Part shown: one piece after another, positions 1 through 10,298 of the stretch
How the letters are laid out: every line of letters begins with the position of its first letter
Numbering within the stretch: position 1 is the first letter of the stretch
NCBI RefSeq assembly: GCF_050436995.1
Contig: NC_134751.1
Location: 3,596,001-3,660,000 of the forward strand
Length of the DNA stretch: 64,000 nucleotides
Direction of reading: 5' to 3'
Origin: Anticarsia gemmatalis
Lineage: Eukaryota; Arthropoda; Insecta; Lepidoptera; Erebidae
Position numbers and translations under genes: made by a program
Notes under the pieces: generated by a model
Told to the model about the DNA's origin: nothing
The model's database searches: none
Seen by the model: the letters and a program-made list of their open reading frames with translations, nothing else

Positions 1-46
1 AAAGTCCTATTCAATTTGAAAAGTTTGTTTATTTGATGTCTGGTAA

Positions 47-199
47 TTTATCAGACTGAATTCAAGTCTAAGGGGTAATTCTAATTCGAGTGTAGGAGCA
101 AATATACTGAGTATTATTACGAAATGGTTGAATGGAGACTATCGTGTGGAGAGGAGGGCTCATTTCAACAAGTTTTATCTTAGGGAGCTAAATCGGTGA
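47..199 (+). CDS. Candidate coding fragment at the window edge
   Basis: Fifty codons are open from 47 to a TGA at 197-199. The last part reads KWLNGDYRVERRAHFNKFYL and ends LRELNR. The composition is charged and protein-like, and local GC is above the flanks. There is no ATG and no convincing acceptor. It could be a last exon, a piece of a mobile element or chance. Confidence 0.15.
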   Translation, partial: FIRLNSSLRGNSNSSVGANILSIITKWLNGDYRVERRAHFNKFYLRELNR

Positions 200-2182
200 A
201 CTGCTTCAGTATGAGTGGCCTACGCTATGTCTGGTGAGGTACATCTGATACTTAGATATAAATACGAAGTGGTTTTATAAGCATATGCTTAAACTTAAGT
301 AATACGCATTGCAGATGCCGCAACGGAATGGTTTCTAGCTGTCTAGTTTCTGCAGTGTTTGAAATTATGTCGTGGCTGAGGTTTGCTTAAAATAAAAAAG
401 GTTTTTTTTTTCGTAGAAACTACAACTTTTACGGTGCGCCAGAAGTATAAAATGTTTTATAGTATATTAAATAATAAGTACTATTTGTTGTTGTTCATTT
501 ATTGCTTTTGATACCAACTCAAAGGGTGTTGATATTTCCAATTATGTATGTATATTTACATGCTCTCGATAAAGTAACGAAAAATAAATAAATAATTAAA
601 TCGGTGAGATGAATTCTGCTCGTAAAAAGGCTACATATGTAAATGTAATATGAAAACGAATGCAAATAGTTTACGAATATATCAATAAATACATAATAAT
701 GGTTAAAATCTTAAAAAAAGTGTTTTTAATATATTATTTGGTAGAAGGAGTAAGGTTTATGCGTCGCCTTTTATATTAAACGTTGAAAATCAACATTTGT
801 TAATATCTCATAAGTTTTAATAGCCGATAATCCAAATACCCAAGAAATAAAACAAGCCGATGGATAGCAGCAATAAAACCGACCATTACTGAAGTAAACA
901 ATATTAGAGAAAGAGTCGTGGCCATAAATCTTGACAGAAATGCCCAGACAGCGATAGCCGGCCAAATTGTGGCGAAAGAAAGCACAATATACGTAATACA
1001 TAAGTTAGATTACGTTGTGTCTTGTCGTCCGAAGATTTTCTTTAGATAGTAAAATAGTATTCGTATTTGTTAGGACAAAATGTTTTTCTGGGTTTTGGTG
1101 AATGATTCAGAGGGTAAGGTGTTCATTTCATCGATTTAGAAGCATCTGTTATATATGAGTAAAACGTGATGAAAAGAAGTGATTTGAAAGAATGGAAAAA
1201 GTAGACAGCATACGAGTATTTTAGAGGCAGAAGGCATAATAGGCAAGAGCCGCAATACCTAAGCACTAGCAAAAAGGCCTACCATAAGCCTGAACCTAAA
1301 TATTTTAGTGCAATTTTAATAAAGTAAACAGACACATATTTACACGAATTATATAGGAGATTGTAGCAAAAAAAAAATACATTTTACGCGACACACAGAA
1401 TAATTTTATGGACAGACGTTTGAATAGAACCCTAAAACTAGTTTCCCCGATAATATTTTTTCATTTATTCGGAACGAACCTGACAGATGCTTGTCATAAA
1501 GTTGGTGTAAAAGGAAAGTTTTCTCGTTATTATTTATTTTCATCCGTTTTTATTCAAGGCTAAGTAAAACTACTAATCAAAATATTCTGAATAAACAGCT
1601 CACGTTTTCATTACCTGAACAATTTTTTGTTGCTTTATTTGTAACAGTTTCTTAAAATCCTGGACATTCACCATCATTTGAAACAATATTCTTTTGATAT
1701 TTCATTTTATTACAATTTAATTTATTCATCTACTTAGTTTTTACGTACTAACAATAATTTTTAAGTTATAAGTCATAGTTTAAAATCAATTACAAATTTT
1801 CCCTCAATCATTTAACGAAAGAAACAAACGAACGCTTAATATTTCATCCCAAATTTTTCATTCATACATTGTATCTGTACATCAAGAAAGAACATTAATT
1901 TCTGTATTCCATTTTGGTTGCGCAACTCATCTTTTGCGGGGTACTTTTAACCCCAATTTGAAAAGACGGCATTCAACCAAAGATTTATGACGTTAAACGT
2001 TTCCAACGAGGTTTAATTATGTGAAAATTTTGCTCTAATTAATCATGAACGAAGAATTTTGTGTGAAGTGTCGATTGTATCTATGCGACGGTACGTGGCT
2101 AATATTACACTGTTTTATTGGGTAAATAATAATTGCTTTTTATTAATTTTTAGTGTAAGAAAGAAATACAATGGTCTGTTAG
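200..2182. other. No gene seen
   Basis: AT-rich sequence. Two overlapping minus-strand frames at 771-1001 are open (one is hydrophobic) but have no splice sites and conflicting frames. A few AATAAA strings are present. Confidence 0.5.
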
Positions 2183-2326
2183 CAATAGCGCGTTTCTCGA
2201 CTCACCATATTATCAGGTATCAAGAGCTTAGTATTTACTATGTACTGCAAAAATAGTTCCTAAGGAGACCGCTAGAGTCCCTGATCAGATAATGGCTAAC
2301 TATTTTTCACTAGCAATAGAGAAATG
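2183..2326 (+). mobile_element. MITE family copy 1 (diverged)
   Basis: The 5' end (aatagcgcgtttctcgac) matches the family terminal repeat CAGTAGCGCGATTCTCTAC. The core 'atgtactgcaaaaatagttcc' region, 'gaccgctagag' and 'ctgatcaga' follow in order. The 3' end is degraded. Family definition: 150-190 bp, inverted termini, core odd palindrome ACATTTAAAATGT, then CCGCTAGAGGCGCTGATCAG, then CGATAGCTAGCCGGTTGTCG. Confidence 0.6.
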
Positions 2327-4352
2327 CCTGCCTATACACATGATAAGTAAGGTGTAGTATCTTTCATGATTTAGATTACAACAATTTATTTAAACCTTTA
2401 TGAACTCTGGTGAACCAACTTTAGAAATAAAATATATTTAGCGATAGTTATAATACTTCTGATTTGTATTTCGACATATTATTCTAAAAACCTCCGAAGT
2501 ACCTCAGGAGTCAATAAAAACGCTATTCAATTTACCAATAACCGTCGCTATTAGTAGCATTGTTACTACGGCCCCATGAAAATAGCTTTAAACTTCCATC
2601 AAATACGTACGAAAGTTGCCAACAATCGAGATTCATTTAAGCAGAACGATATAATTGGGTGTTTCCCATTCATTGTGCTTACGTCTTTTCAGCACATTGA
2701 AACCAAACAATGGAGTGTCGCCTCATTTTGGAAATGGTGTTGTCGGTAATTAATTGGTATCGTGCGTTAGAAGGCTATATCGGTTTACGTGTGAGAGTTC
2801 AAAATGTTGCAATTTGCTGCGTCATTTGATTAGTGTGTGACGTAATAGTGTGACCTTGTGAGGCAGACTAGAGGTTTGTTGAAGATTTTTAGAATATTGT
2901 CTTAATATATTCTTTTTTTATGGGTACATAGAGCTGAAAATAAGTGTTTTGTTTGCATTTTTAACAATAGCATACATGTAGCATTTATAAAGTTGAAAAT
3001 GTAGTATGTGTAGAGATAAAATTATGTCATTATGAAGTCTGCTTGAAGTTTTTACTTTCGATATTAATGTTTCTCAATAGTCAATGGTATGTGAAGTATT
3101 TAAAAATTACGCATTAGTTAATAAAAACACAATTATATTTTTCGTCGCAGACAGATATAACAAAACTAAAAAAACATTTAAAAATATGATTACAAAAAAT
3201 CAAATTTTATCTCAATGTTAGAATTAAAAATACCACAATGCTCAGCTTATTAAAGCTTTTTAATTTACTAAAAAAATATAACGATTTCGCTTAACAAAAT
3301 GAACCTTTAATCCCTTGTAAACATCAGTAAACCTAAAAAGGGAGCTTTGTTTTAAAATTCAAGGCACTGTTTCAAAAGATAGGTACCCAAGTGAATAATG
3401 AACATTACATCTTGCCTAAGGGTCCATATTAAAGAACCTTTGACCTCGCCTCCAATGTTCACTGTTTTAGCTTATTTTACATTGTTTTTATATTAATTCG
3501 AATCTTTATTTGTTATTATTTGTCTTTTCTTTTCTTTGAATTGTTTTATTTTATTCGATGTGGTCTGTCTGTTTTAATAAAATATAGACTATTGTTTTAC
3601 GTAAAAGATAAAATAAAAACTGTTAATTGGTCCACCGATTAAAAGCTACATTTTTAATACTTATGTATTAAATAAACATATTACTGGATATTCACAATGC
3701 TTTCATTGATTTCATAAAATACGCCAAAAAATATCAATTTTAAAAGTAATTTTAAACTTTTTTTTGAACAGTAAAAACTTACTGTTACTAGTAAAGATTT
3801 TAAAACCTCTATAAACTTCAATGCAAAGATATAATAAGTTAAAATAATATAAGTTACCTGTATAATTCATTTGCCTAACATTCAAAATTACGTTTACCAA
3901 TAAATAATCTGATCTACTACATTAAAACTAAGCCCATAAACAATTTAGTTCAATTATTTCCGATATTAATCAGCTCCCAATGAACTGGTACGGTACGAAA
4001 ATTAATTCGTAATTTGCCGGATGCTTGAACACTGTTCGTACTACCTTCGGGTGTATGATTTTAAAACCTATTAATTATGAACAACATGGATATTGAGAAC
4101 GAAGCATTTTCCAATAACGGTTGACCTAAAATTTAAAGTGTTTTCGTGGAATATATTTATAGAAGATTATATTATAGACTATTTTGATGACTTTTTGATT
4201 AAAGTATTTGTTATTCTGTTCTTGAATATTTTTTTTTTATTATGAGAAGTAACGTTTATTTTAACAATAAGTAGGTATTTCTGAAAATGTTATATAATAG
4301 TTTAATTTTTCAGGCGCAAAGTGATATATTTACTTTGATAATTACCTATATA
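2327..4352. other. No gene seen
   Basis: AT-rich intronic or intergenic DNA. A short plus-strand stretch with an acceptor before 2696 (gtcttttcag) is open but has no good donor. Confidence 0.5.
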
Positions 4353-4537
4353 CTAGCGGACCCGACAGACGTTGTCCTGTCTACACGTCTTTAATTTGAA
4401 AATTTTAAACATTTTTTAATAATCTAAACCATTCTCAGATCCCCTTGAACACACACAAAAAAAATCATCAATATCGGTACAGTCGTTTTAGAGAAGTTCA
4501 GTGACATACACACTTACAGAAGAATAATATATAAAGA
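4353..4537 (-). mobile_element. Non-autonomous Helitron-like element, subfamily A
   Basis: Read on the minus strand, the element starts TCTTTATATATTATTCTTCTG after an A and ends GGGTCCGCTAG before a T, the Helitron pattern of insertion between A and T without duplication. It is 185 bp and matches the 187-bp element at 39618-39804 along its length (cattctcagatccccttgaa, gacgttgtcctgtctac). Confidence 0.7.
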
Positions 4538-4740
4538 TTATCACCGACTTAAAAAAGGAAGTGGTGCTTGGAATGTTTGAATGATTGTTATTTTTGAATG
4601 TATGCAGTTTACTGACTACCTACTCCTCTATCTGTAAACAGATTTCCTACATTATTTCTAATCGTGGATTTTATTGAGCGTATATCCAACTGACTTAGTA
4701 AATAACATTATTTACAAATCAATAAACTCTATTTAATACT

Positions 4741-4895
4741 CATCATCGGCCTAGCTTTTCTTCCAACTAAGCCTGAGTCCTCCAGTCTCACCGAATGAGG
4801 TTGAATATAGGTAGGTAGGTACTTTACACAGAGCGATTGCCTATCTGACTAAGAGATGGGTTATAACACAATAGCCCTCGACGATACTTTCTAAT
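4741..4895 (-). repeat. Lepidopteran interspersed repeat fragment
   Basis: Contains catcggcctagcttttcttcc, gtcctccagtctcaccg, gagcgattgcctatctgac and ggttataacacaata. The same ordered motifs occur at 9695-9900. The element type is not settled; orientation is given relative to the tail aaggctaggcngatgatgatg. Confidence 0.5.
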
Positions 4896-6211
4896 ACTAT
4901 TTTATCAAAAACCCATAACATAAAAAAAGTATTTCAAATTAGAGGCATACAAAATTTTCGTTTCAAAAAGGTTTTTAAACGTCTAATCAAATAACAATTT
5001 TGACCATAATTTATTTAAAGCACGCTCAAAAAACTTTCCCCATAGATAACACAAAATGCGAACAAAATAAAAATAAATTACATGCCACCTGTTTGGATAA
5101 GCCTTAATCTAACTTGTTCGACTTAATATAAACTTTCCCTGTTTCCTATACGCATGAACATATTTTGGAGAAACCATGAATAATAATTTTATAGTAAGCC
5201 CATGAGATGAGTTCTTTAGTATCCTTTTAGTGTGCAGTTTTGTAGTTAGAGATTTCAGCAACGTTTTACCGGGGTACTTTAAGACCAAAGTTTTGTTAGT
5301 GATTTAATATTTATCTGCCTACTGCATAAGAGTAGGCAGATCCTAAATAATCAAAAACTCATAAATAAGCATAAAAACGCATAGTAGTAGGAAATTGCCC
5401 CTTTGATCGGCGCCTTTAGCATATTCTGTAAGAACTATTTTTAAGTAACTTTGAGTATCAGAAACTGTTTACTTAACCGCGCAATTTTTGAGTAATCGCG
5501 CTCATGAAAACCCTGTACTTATTTGTTTTTGCTTAGGTACTGTTTTACGTATGATACATAACATTCATTTAAAAGCATAAAGCCTAAAACGCTCAAAAGT
5601 TAGAAACCAACATGTTAAGACTTCTTACTTCAATAATAAATGACTACAGCTAAACTAGTATTAACGCGAACACTACCTGAACAAAACTAGGTCACAATCC
5701 GCTTATAATTGTGGGTCACACCAAAATTGTACGTACCATTAAATAGAATCGGTTTAAAATAACTAGAATGTAATCTACATGTATATAGGGATTATTGAGG
5801 ACGATGGGGATTAAAACGTTCGACAGGGGAAGTAGGGAAGGCAGTATGCGATAACCAATTAGTTAGTGGCGTTCTACCCTTCGAACTTGTGTTAATACGT
5901 GGGTGTTACGATCGATTTGCAAAAAATACTGTATAGCAATTTTCCACAATCGGCACAGTGAATTTTAAACTGTCGATGCTAAACGACTATCGTACCATTG
6001 TTTAAAGTTATTCACTCGAAAATTAGGTTTTTTTATCAGCTTTTTGTACATTGTACATCTTTTCTTAGAAGCTGTGATAGTCGATAGAGGTAGGATACGG
6101 GTATTCTGTTTCTGCTTAGAAATTAGAGAAACACAGTCATAATAGTTTAAGGCAACTGATTTGGCTTTAGTGGGAGAACTATATATTAGAGTTTACAGAC
6201 TTATAATCAAA
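4896..6211. other. No gene seen
   Basis: Apart from the 11-bp inverted repeat at 5313-5341, I see nothing recognisable. Confidence 0.5.
5313..5341. repeat. 11-bp perfect inverted repeat
   Basis: atctgcctact and agtaggcagat flank a 7-nt loop (gcataag). Confidence 0.7.
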
Positions 6212-6457
6212 CTAGCTGACCCGCGCAACTTCGCTTGCGTCACATAAGAGAGAACGGGTCAAGATTTTCCCCGTTTTTGTAACATTTTTTACTGGTACTC
6301 TGCTCCTATTGATCGTAGCGTGATGATATATAGCCTATAACCTTTCTCGATATATGGGCTATCTAACACTGAAAGAATTTTTCAAATCGGACCAGTAGTT
6401 CCTGAGATTAGCGCGTTCAAACAAACAAACTCTTCAGCTTTATAATATTAGTATAGA
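6212..6457 (-). mobile_element. Non-autonomous Helitron-like element, subfamily B
   Basis: On the minus strand it starts A|TCTATACTAATATTATAAAG and ends GCGGGTCAGCTAG|T. It contains the sentence-like core aacgcgctaatctcaggaac and is 246 bp. It is nearly the same as 10052-10298 in the other orientation. Confidence 0.75.
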
Positions 6458-6959
6458 TGGAAACCACACTCACACATTTTAGAAAACGACAGTTAAAAAC
6501 TAGCGAACTGGATATATAATTAAGATAATAAAAATATCATGAAATGCGTCAAGATCAATAAAGATAAAATACAACAATAAAGTATGAAGAACGACGTATG
6601 TATTTGTTTGTGAGTTAATTTTGTTCAAACAACATTGCGTAAAAAAATATTGCCACGCTATCCGTTACGGGTTTAATTCTACATTGAACTGACTATCTCA
6701 ATCGAAATTCAGTAATGAATCCGTTTTGTACCCGTGGGTAGATAATATGCAAAAACAGCGTTAATCCCTCTGTAAATCTCTGTACAACTTTGCTGTTTAT
6801 AGAGCAAAGAGATTACGCTTTAATTAATAATCAAATTAAAAGCTTTATGCCGATCGTTTACACTGAATATATTGTATGTACCTAGCCTTAAATAAATAAC
6901 GTATTTCGGATAAGAGAATCTTTGTAACGTGTAATTAATAATATCGATCGGATCTGTGT

Positions 6960-7060
6960 GGGTGGTATTGTTTACAATTACTGATCAAGAGATTGTTGGT
7001 TTGATTCCCGAATCGGTAGAAATTTAAGTTAATTTTAGTTTGAAATATTCTGATAGATGA
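6960..7060 (+). repeat. tRNA-derived SINE fragment
   Basis: Contains a B-box-like ggtttgattcc (6999-7009, one change from GGTTCGATTCC) followed by cgaatcggtag and a T-rich stretch. No foldable tRNA is present. Confidence 0.35.
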
Positions 7061-7159
7061 GTGCTGCTATGAAGCAAAAATAATATGTTTATAATTTTTC
7101 AGATGCATTTTTGCAGGATGGATTTATCGTTATTTATATTTTTTAGTTTAAATATAACA

Positions 7160-7208
7160 GGGGAAAAGGGGCGGCATTTGCCCAGCGATGGAAATAATGT
7201 CTAAATCT
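7160..7208 (+). repeat. Non-LTR or SINE 3' tail fragment
   Basis: The sequence cggcatttgcccagcgatgg is a diverged form of the lepidopteran tail 'cgtgcccagcagtggga', also seen at 62858-62950. Confidence 0.35.
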
Positions 7209-8154
7209 AAATAAAAATATAATTTCTTGATATAAAACGTGAAGTAATCCTTTAACCATTTCACTTTAATTCTAATTAAAAAAACGACAAAATTATAAGT
7301 CACCGCTAAACAGGCTTAGGGAAAAATATGCCTTAACGCTACAAAATAAACAGCTATTAAAAAATCGTTTGTTTTTCAAATAATTTCAAATAATGTAAAG
7401 CATTTTAATAGAAACGTCGACAGAATGCTACTTTAGTAATTATACCACAAATAACTGGTAGTACAAAAGTTTTGTTTGTCGCATAATTTTAGCTTCTGGC
7501 TTAATTTATTGCACGCAGCGGTACATGCAATAATAATTATAATTGAAGCGGAATAATTATTTCAATTATGATAGGTAAGTAAAGTATTTTGCTCCTTAAT
7601 CATCAGTAATTATCTATAGATTTGTATTTGAATAACTAATTAGTAATTAATTTTAATACACAGTGTCTTATTTTTTTTCTTGTTTTCATATAGCACAACT
7701 CACGGTTTTTGCAAAGTACAGAAAAACCGGAATATGTCAAAAATCTGTTTGTATTCGTAAATTAAACTGTATTCAATGAATGCTAAGAATTAGGTCATCT
7801 TTCCTAATGTAGGTCACAGCAAAATGTATTAAAAATTTTATCTTTGCACCGAAAAACTTTTACTATAAAGTCATAATCCTAAAAACTTTACACTACGTTT
7901 TGTTGAATAAGAAAAATATTTTTCCAAACACAAATCAATACACATTTTAAATAAAAAAGACTTTTACTCAATATAAAATCTACTATATCTTTTACCTCAG
8001 TAACAAAAGCCAAAAAAAGCCTAACGAGTCTCTACGACGCCCGAAAATCGCAAAAACAATTGATAAAAAATCCCTTCTAAAAAAATCTCCGTAATACAAC
8101 GGTCTGAGTATAAACCCTCTTTATCGTCACCAATTACTGATTAAGGTTATACAC

Positions 8155-8284
8155 CTGCATCCTTTGGGTGCGTGCGCCTCCATTATTAAGAGAAACTAAG
8201 TAGGTTGAGTGGCGCAATGCTGAACCATTCTCTACAATTTGGTTAATCGCCTCGCACGAAGGGTGGGGGCTGCGTGACTTCGAG
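8155..8284 (-). CDS. Candidate internal exon, product unknown
   Basis: On the minus strand a pyrimidine-rich acceptor (ctctctaccttccttag) precedes 8284 and a CAG|GTGTAT donor follows 8155. Between them 43 codons are open after one leading base (the upstream intron would be phase 2), and the segment is clearly GC-richer than both flanks. The middle reads INQIVENGSALRHSTYLVSL. The IV-x-G and VSL spacing loosely recalls the start of a chymotrypsin-fold domain, but the H-CGG and AAHC motifs that should follow were not found in 1-8154, so I do not assign that family. The open frame continues beyond both junctions (stop to stop about 67 codons), so it could also be a chance frame or a repeat. The strand agrees with the gene at 31.8-32.1 kb, but the phases do not join directly. 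Confidence 0.28.
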
Positions 8285-8689
8285 CTAAGGAAGGTAGAGA
8301 GCTTACAAACAGCGGGAGCGAGTTTATTTTATAACATTGAAGGATAATTATTGTAGTTTAAAGTCGTGTTGCGTCGTTTTAGAGAACGAGTATGTATGGT
8401 ATTTTTAGATAATGAACAGGACTTTGAAGAAATTATCTATATAAATCGTTGGGTGACGTATTTTTGGTTGAATTTTACTGTGTAAAAATCAATTGATTAA
8501 TGGTTAACACGCGATTGTGTACCTACATTTTTTGCTCGACTATACTTGAACCGATTTAAATGATGAACGTAAATATCATCATTCAAAATAAGATAAAAGA
8601 TTCTATGTGAGGTACACAAGTGAATTATGAAAATATCATAATAATTCTTTCAATATTTATTAATATTTTGTAGTAGCAGCTAACTTGAC

Positions 8690-8755
8690 TAAATTGATTG
8701 CTAATCTGCTACGTTATCGTAGCCCTCGTAGCAGGTATCTACGCCGTAGCCAGAA
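8690..8755. repeat. CTACG-N-CGTAG repeat
   Basis: The sequence tgctacgttatcgtagccctcgtagc is followed by ctacgccgtag (8739-8749). The same building blocks recur at 57495-57580. Confidence 0.4.
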
Positions 8756-9029
8756 TCTAATAATTTCCAATCAAGCACTTACCCAGTTTGCGATAGTTGT
8801 TACAAAACTCGAGGCGATTTCATCATATCTATCCTAAGTTGGTAGAAGTTTGACCAGCTCCAAGTTTCACGGTACAATAATACTGTTATTACTCAATGAG
8901 TAAGGCTTTGAATTGGCTATCGATAGGCTATGTACGAACCTATATGTATAGCATATACTCACATATCCAGCTTATTTAGTTTCCATGATGTTTGTTTATC
9001 TTCAAGTCAGAAAAAAGTAGTCATTTTCC

Positions 9030-9095
9030 TTTTTCCACTGACGGTGCGGAGGAAAACAGTGTGAGGAAACCTTTCATACAAGAGCAGTTCATAAG
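9030..9095 (+). repeat. Non-LTR or SINE fragment
   Basis: The sequence cggtgcggaggaaaacagtg followed by tgaggaaacctttcatac matches a widespread lepidopteran repeat (cggtgaaggaaaacatcgtg...). It is the upstream part of the family whose tail occurs at 40005 and 62858. Confidence 0.45.
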
Positions 9096-9694
9096 AAGAT
9101 GCATAGTTTCAACCTTCGATTGATAAGCATGATGAACTTAAGACCTAATATTATTGTGATATACTGAAATGTTGAAATAAGGATGAAAATCTAAATGTGT
9201 TTTTTATACACATTTGCGATCATAAATGTACAACTAATTTCATTATTGAAATAAACCCAGTACAGATTAATGTTAGCATGAACATTTGCGTAGTCCAGTA
9301 AAATAATAACACGGTTATCTATGTCATTGATATGTAACGCGATTCAATAACATTATACAAATTGATGTACATATTTGAATCGAAGTACAATTTACGTTGA
9401 TAATTGCAACAAAATGTCAACAAATTTGCATTTGAATTTAATATTACGATTCATTTATAAGCGCTAATAGTTATTTGCGATGATTAGTTTATTGATGTTG
9501 AGGTTAAACAAGTTTGGGCGGGGTCACAAAAGTGAGTGGGCGCTTCAGATGTGCCTACAATGTTCTATTAATGCTTAAGGTAGTTAGTAGTACTAATGCA
9601 GTTACGAAAATGAATATATACCCGCTGTGTCATTTTCAATAGTACTTGTTTGTATCAAAGTATCTTTGATTATTACAATTAATTAACAACCCAT

Positions 9695-9900
9695 ACAACA
9701 ATCAATCAATCAGTCTTTCTTCTAACTATGTTGGAGTTAGGTTCCAGTCTCACCGGATGCAGCTGAATACCAGTATTTTACGTGGAGCGACTGGCTATCG
9801 AACCTCCACAACCCAGCTACCTGAGTTATAACACGATACTCCTCAATAAGACTGTTTGTCAGACTTTCAAGCTTCTGACTACGGATAATGACTGTCAAGG
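9695..9900 (-). repeat. Lepidopteran interspersed repeat fragment
   Basis: Same family as 4741-4895 and better preserved: tatgttggagttaggttcc, cagtctcaccggatgcagct, gagcgactggctatc, acgatactcctc, gcttctgactacgg. The class is unknown to me. Confidence 0.55.
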
Positions 9901-10051
9901 ATCAAAAATACTGTTAAAAAATTTACAGTGCAAATATAAAAATTGCTTCTGTGTATAGGTACTTCTGTTTTGTTAACGGATGGCCATGTTATTGCGCATA
10001 TTATGTAGATTTATTTTTTATTTTAAACACAAGTTTTCCGTAAAACCTAAT

Positions 10052-10298
10052 TTAGTATAATAATATGTAATGTTTGTTTGTTTGTTTGTTTGTTTGTTTT
10101 AACGCGCTAATCTCAGGAACTACTGGTCCGATTAGAAAAAATCTTTCAGTGTTAGATAGTCCATTTATCGAGGAAGGCTATAGGCTATATTTCATCACGC
10201 TACGACCAATAGGAGCGGAGTAGCATGTTACAAAAACGGGAAAAATTGTAACCCATTCTCTCTTATGTGACGCGAGCGAAGTTGCGCGCGTCAGCTAG
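10052..10298 (+). mobile_element. Non-autonomous Helitron-like element, subfamily B
   Basis: Second copy of the 6212-6457 element. The 5' end is mutated (tagtataataatatgtaatg), the 3' end is cgcgtcagctag followed by T. The GTTT repeat near the 5' end is expanded compared with the other copy. Confidence 0.72.
10072..10100 (+). repeat. (GTTT)n microsatellite
   Basis: Seven or so GTTT units inside the Helitron-like element; expanded relative to the copy at 6212-6457. Confidence 0.85.

Noticed and set aside
771..1001. Hydrophobic minus-strand frames that look like a membrane protein
   Set aside because: Two overlapping frames, mixed third-position use, and no acceptor or donor; hydrophobic translation is common in T-rich DNA.
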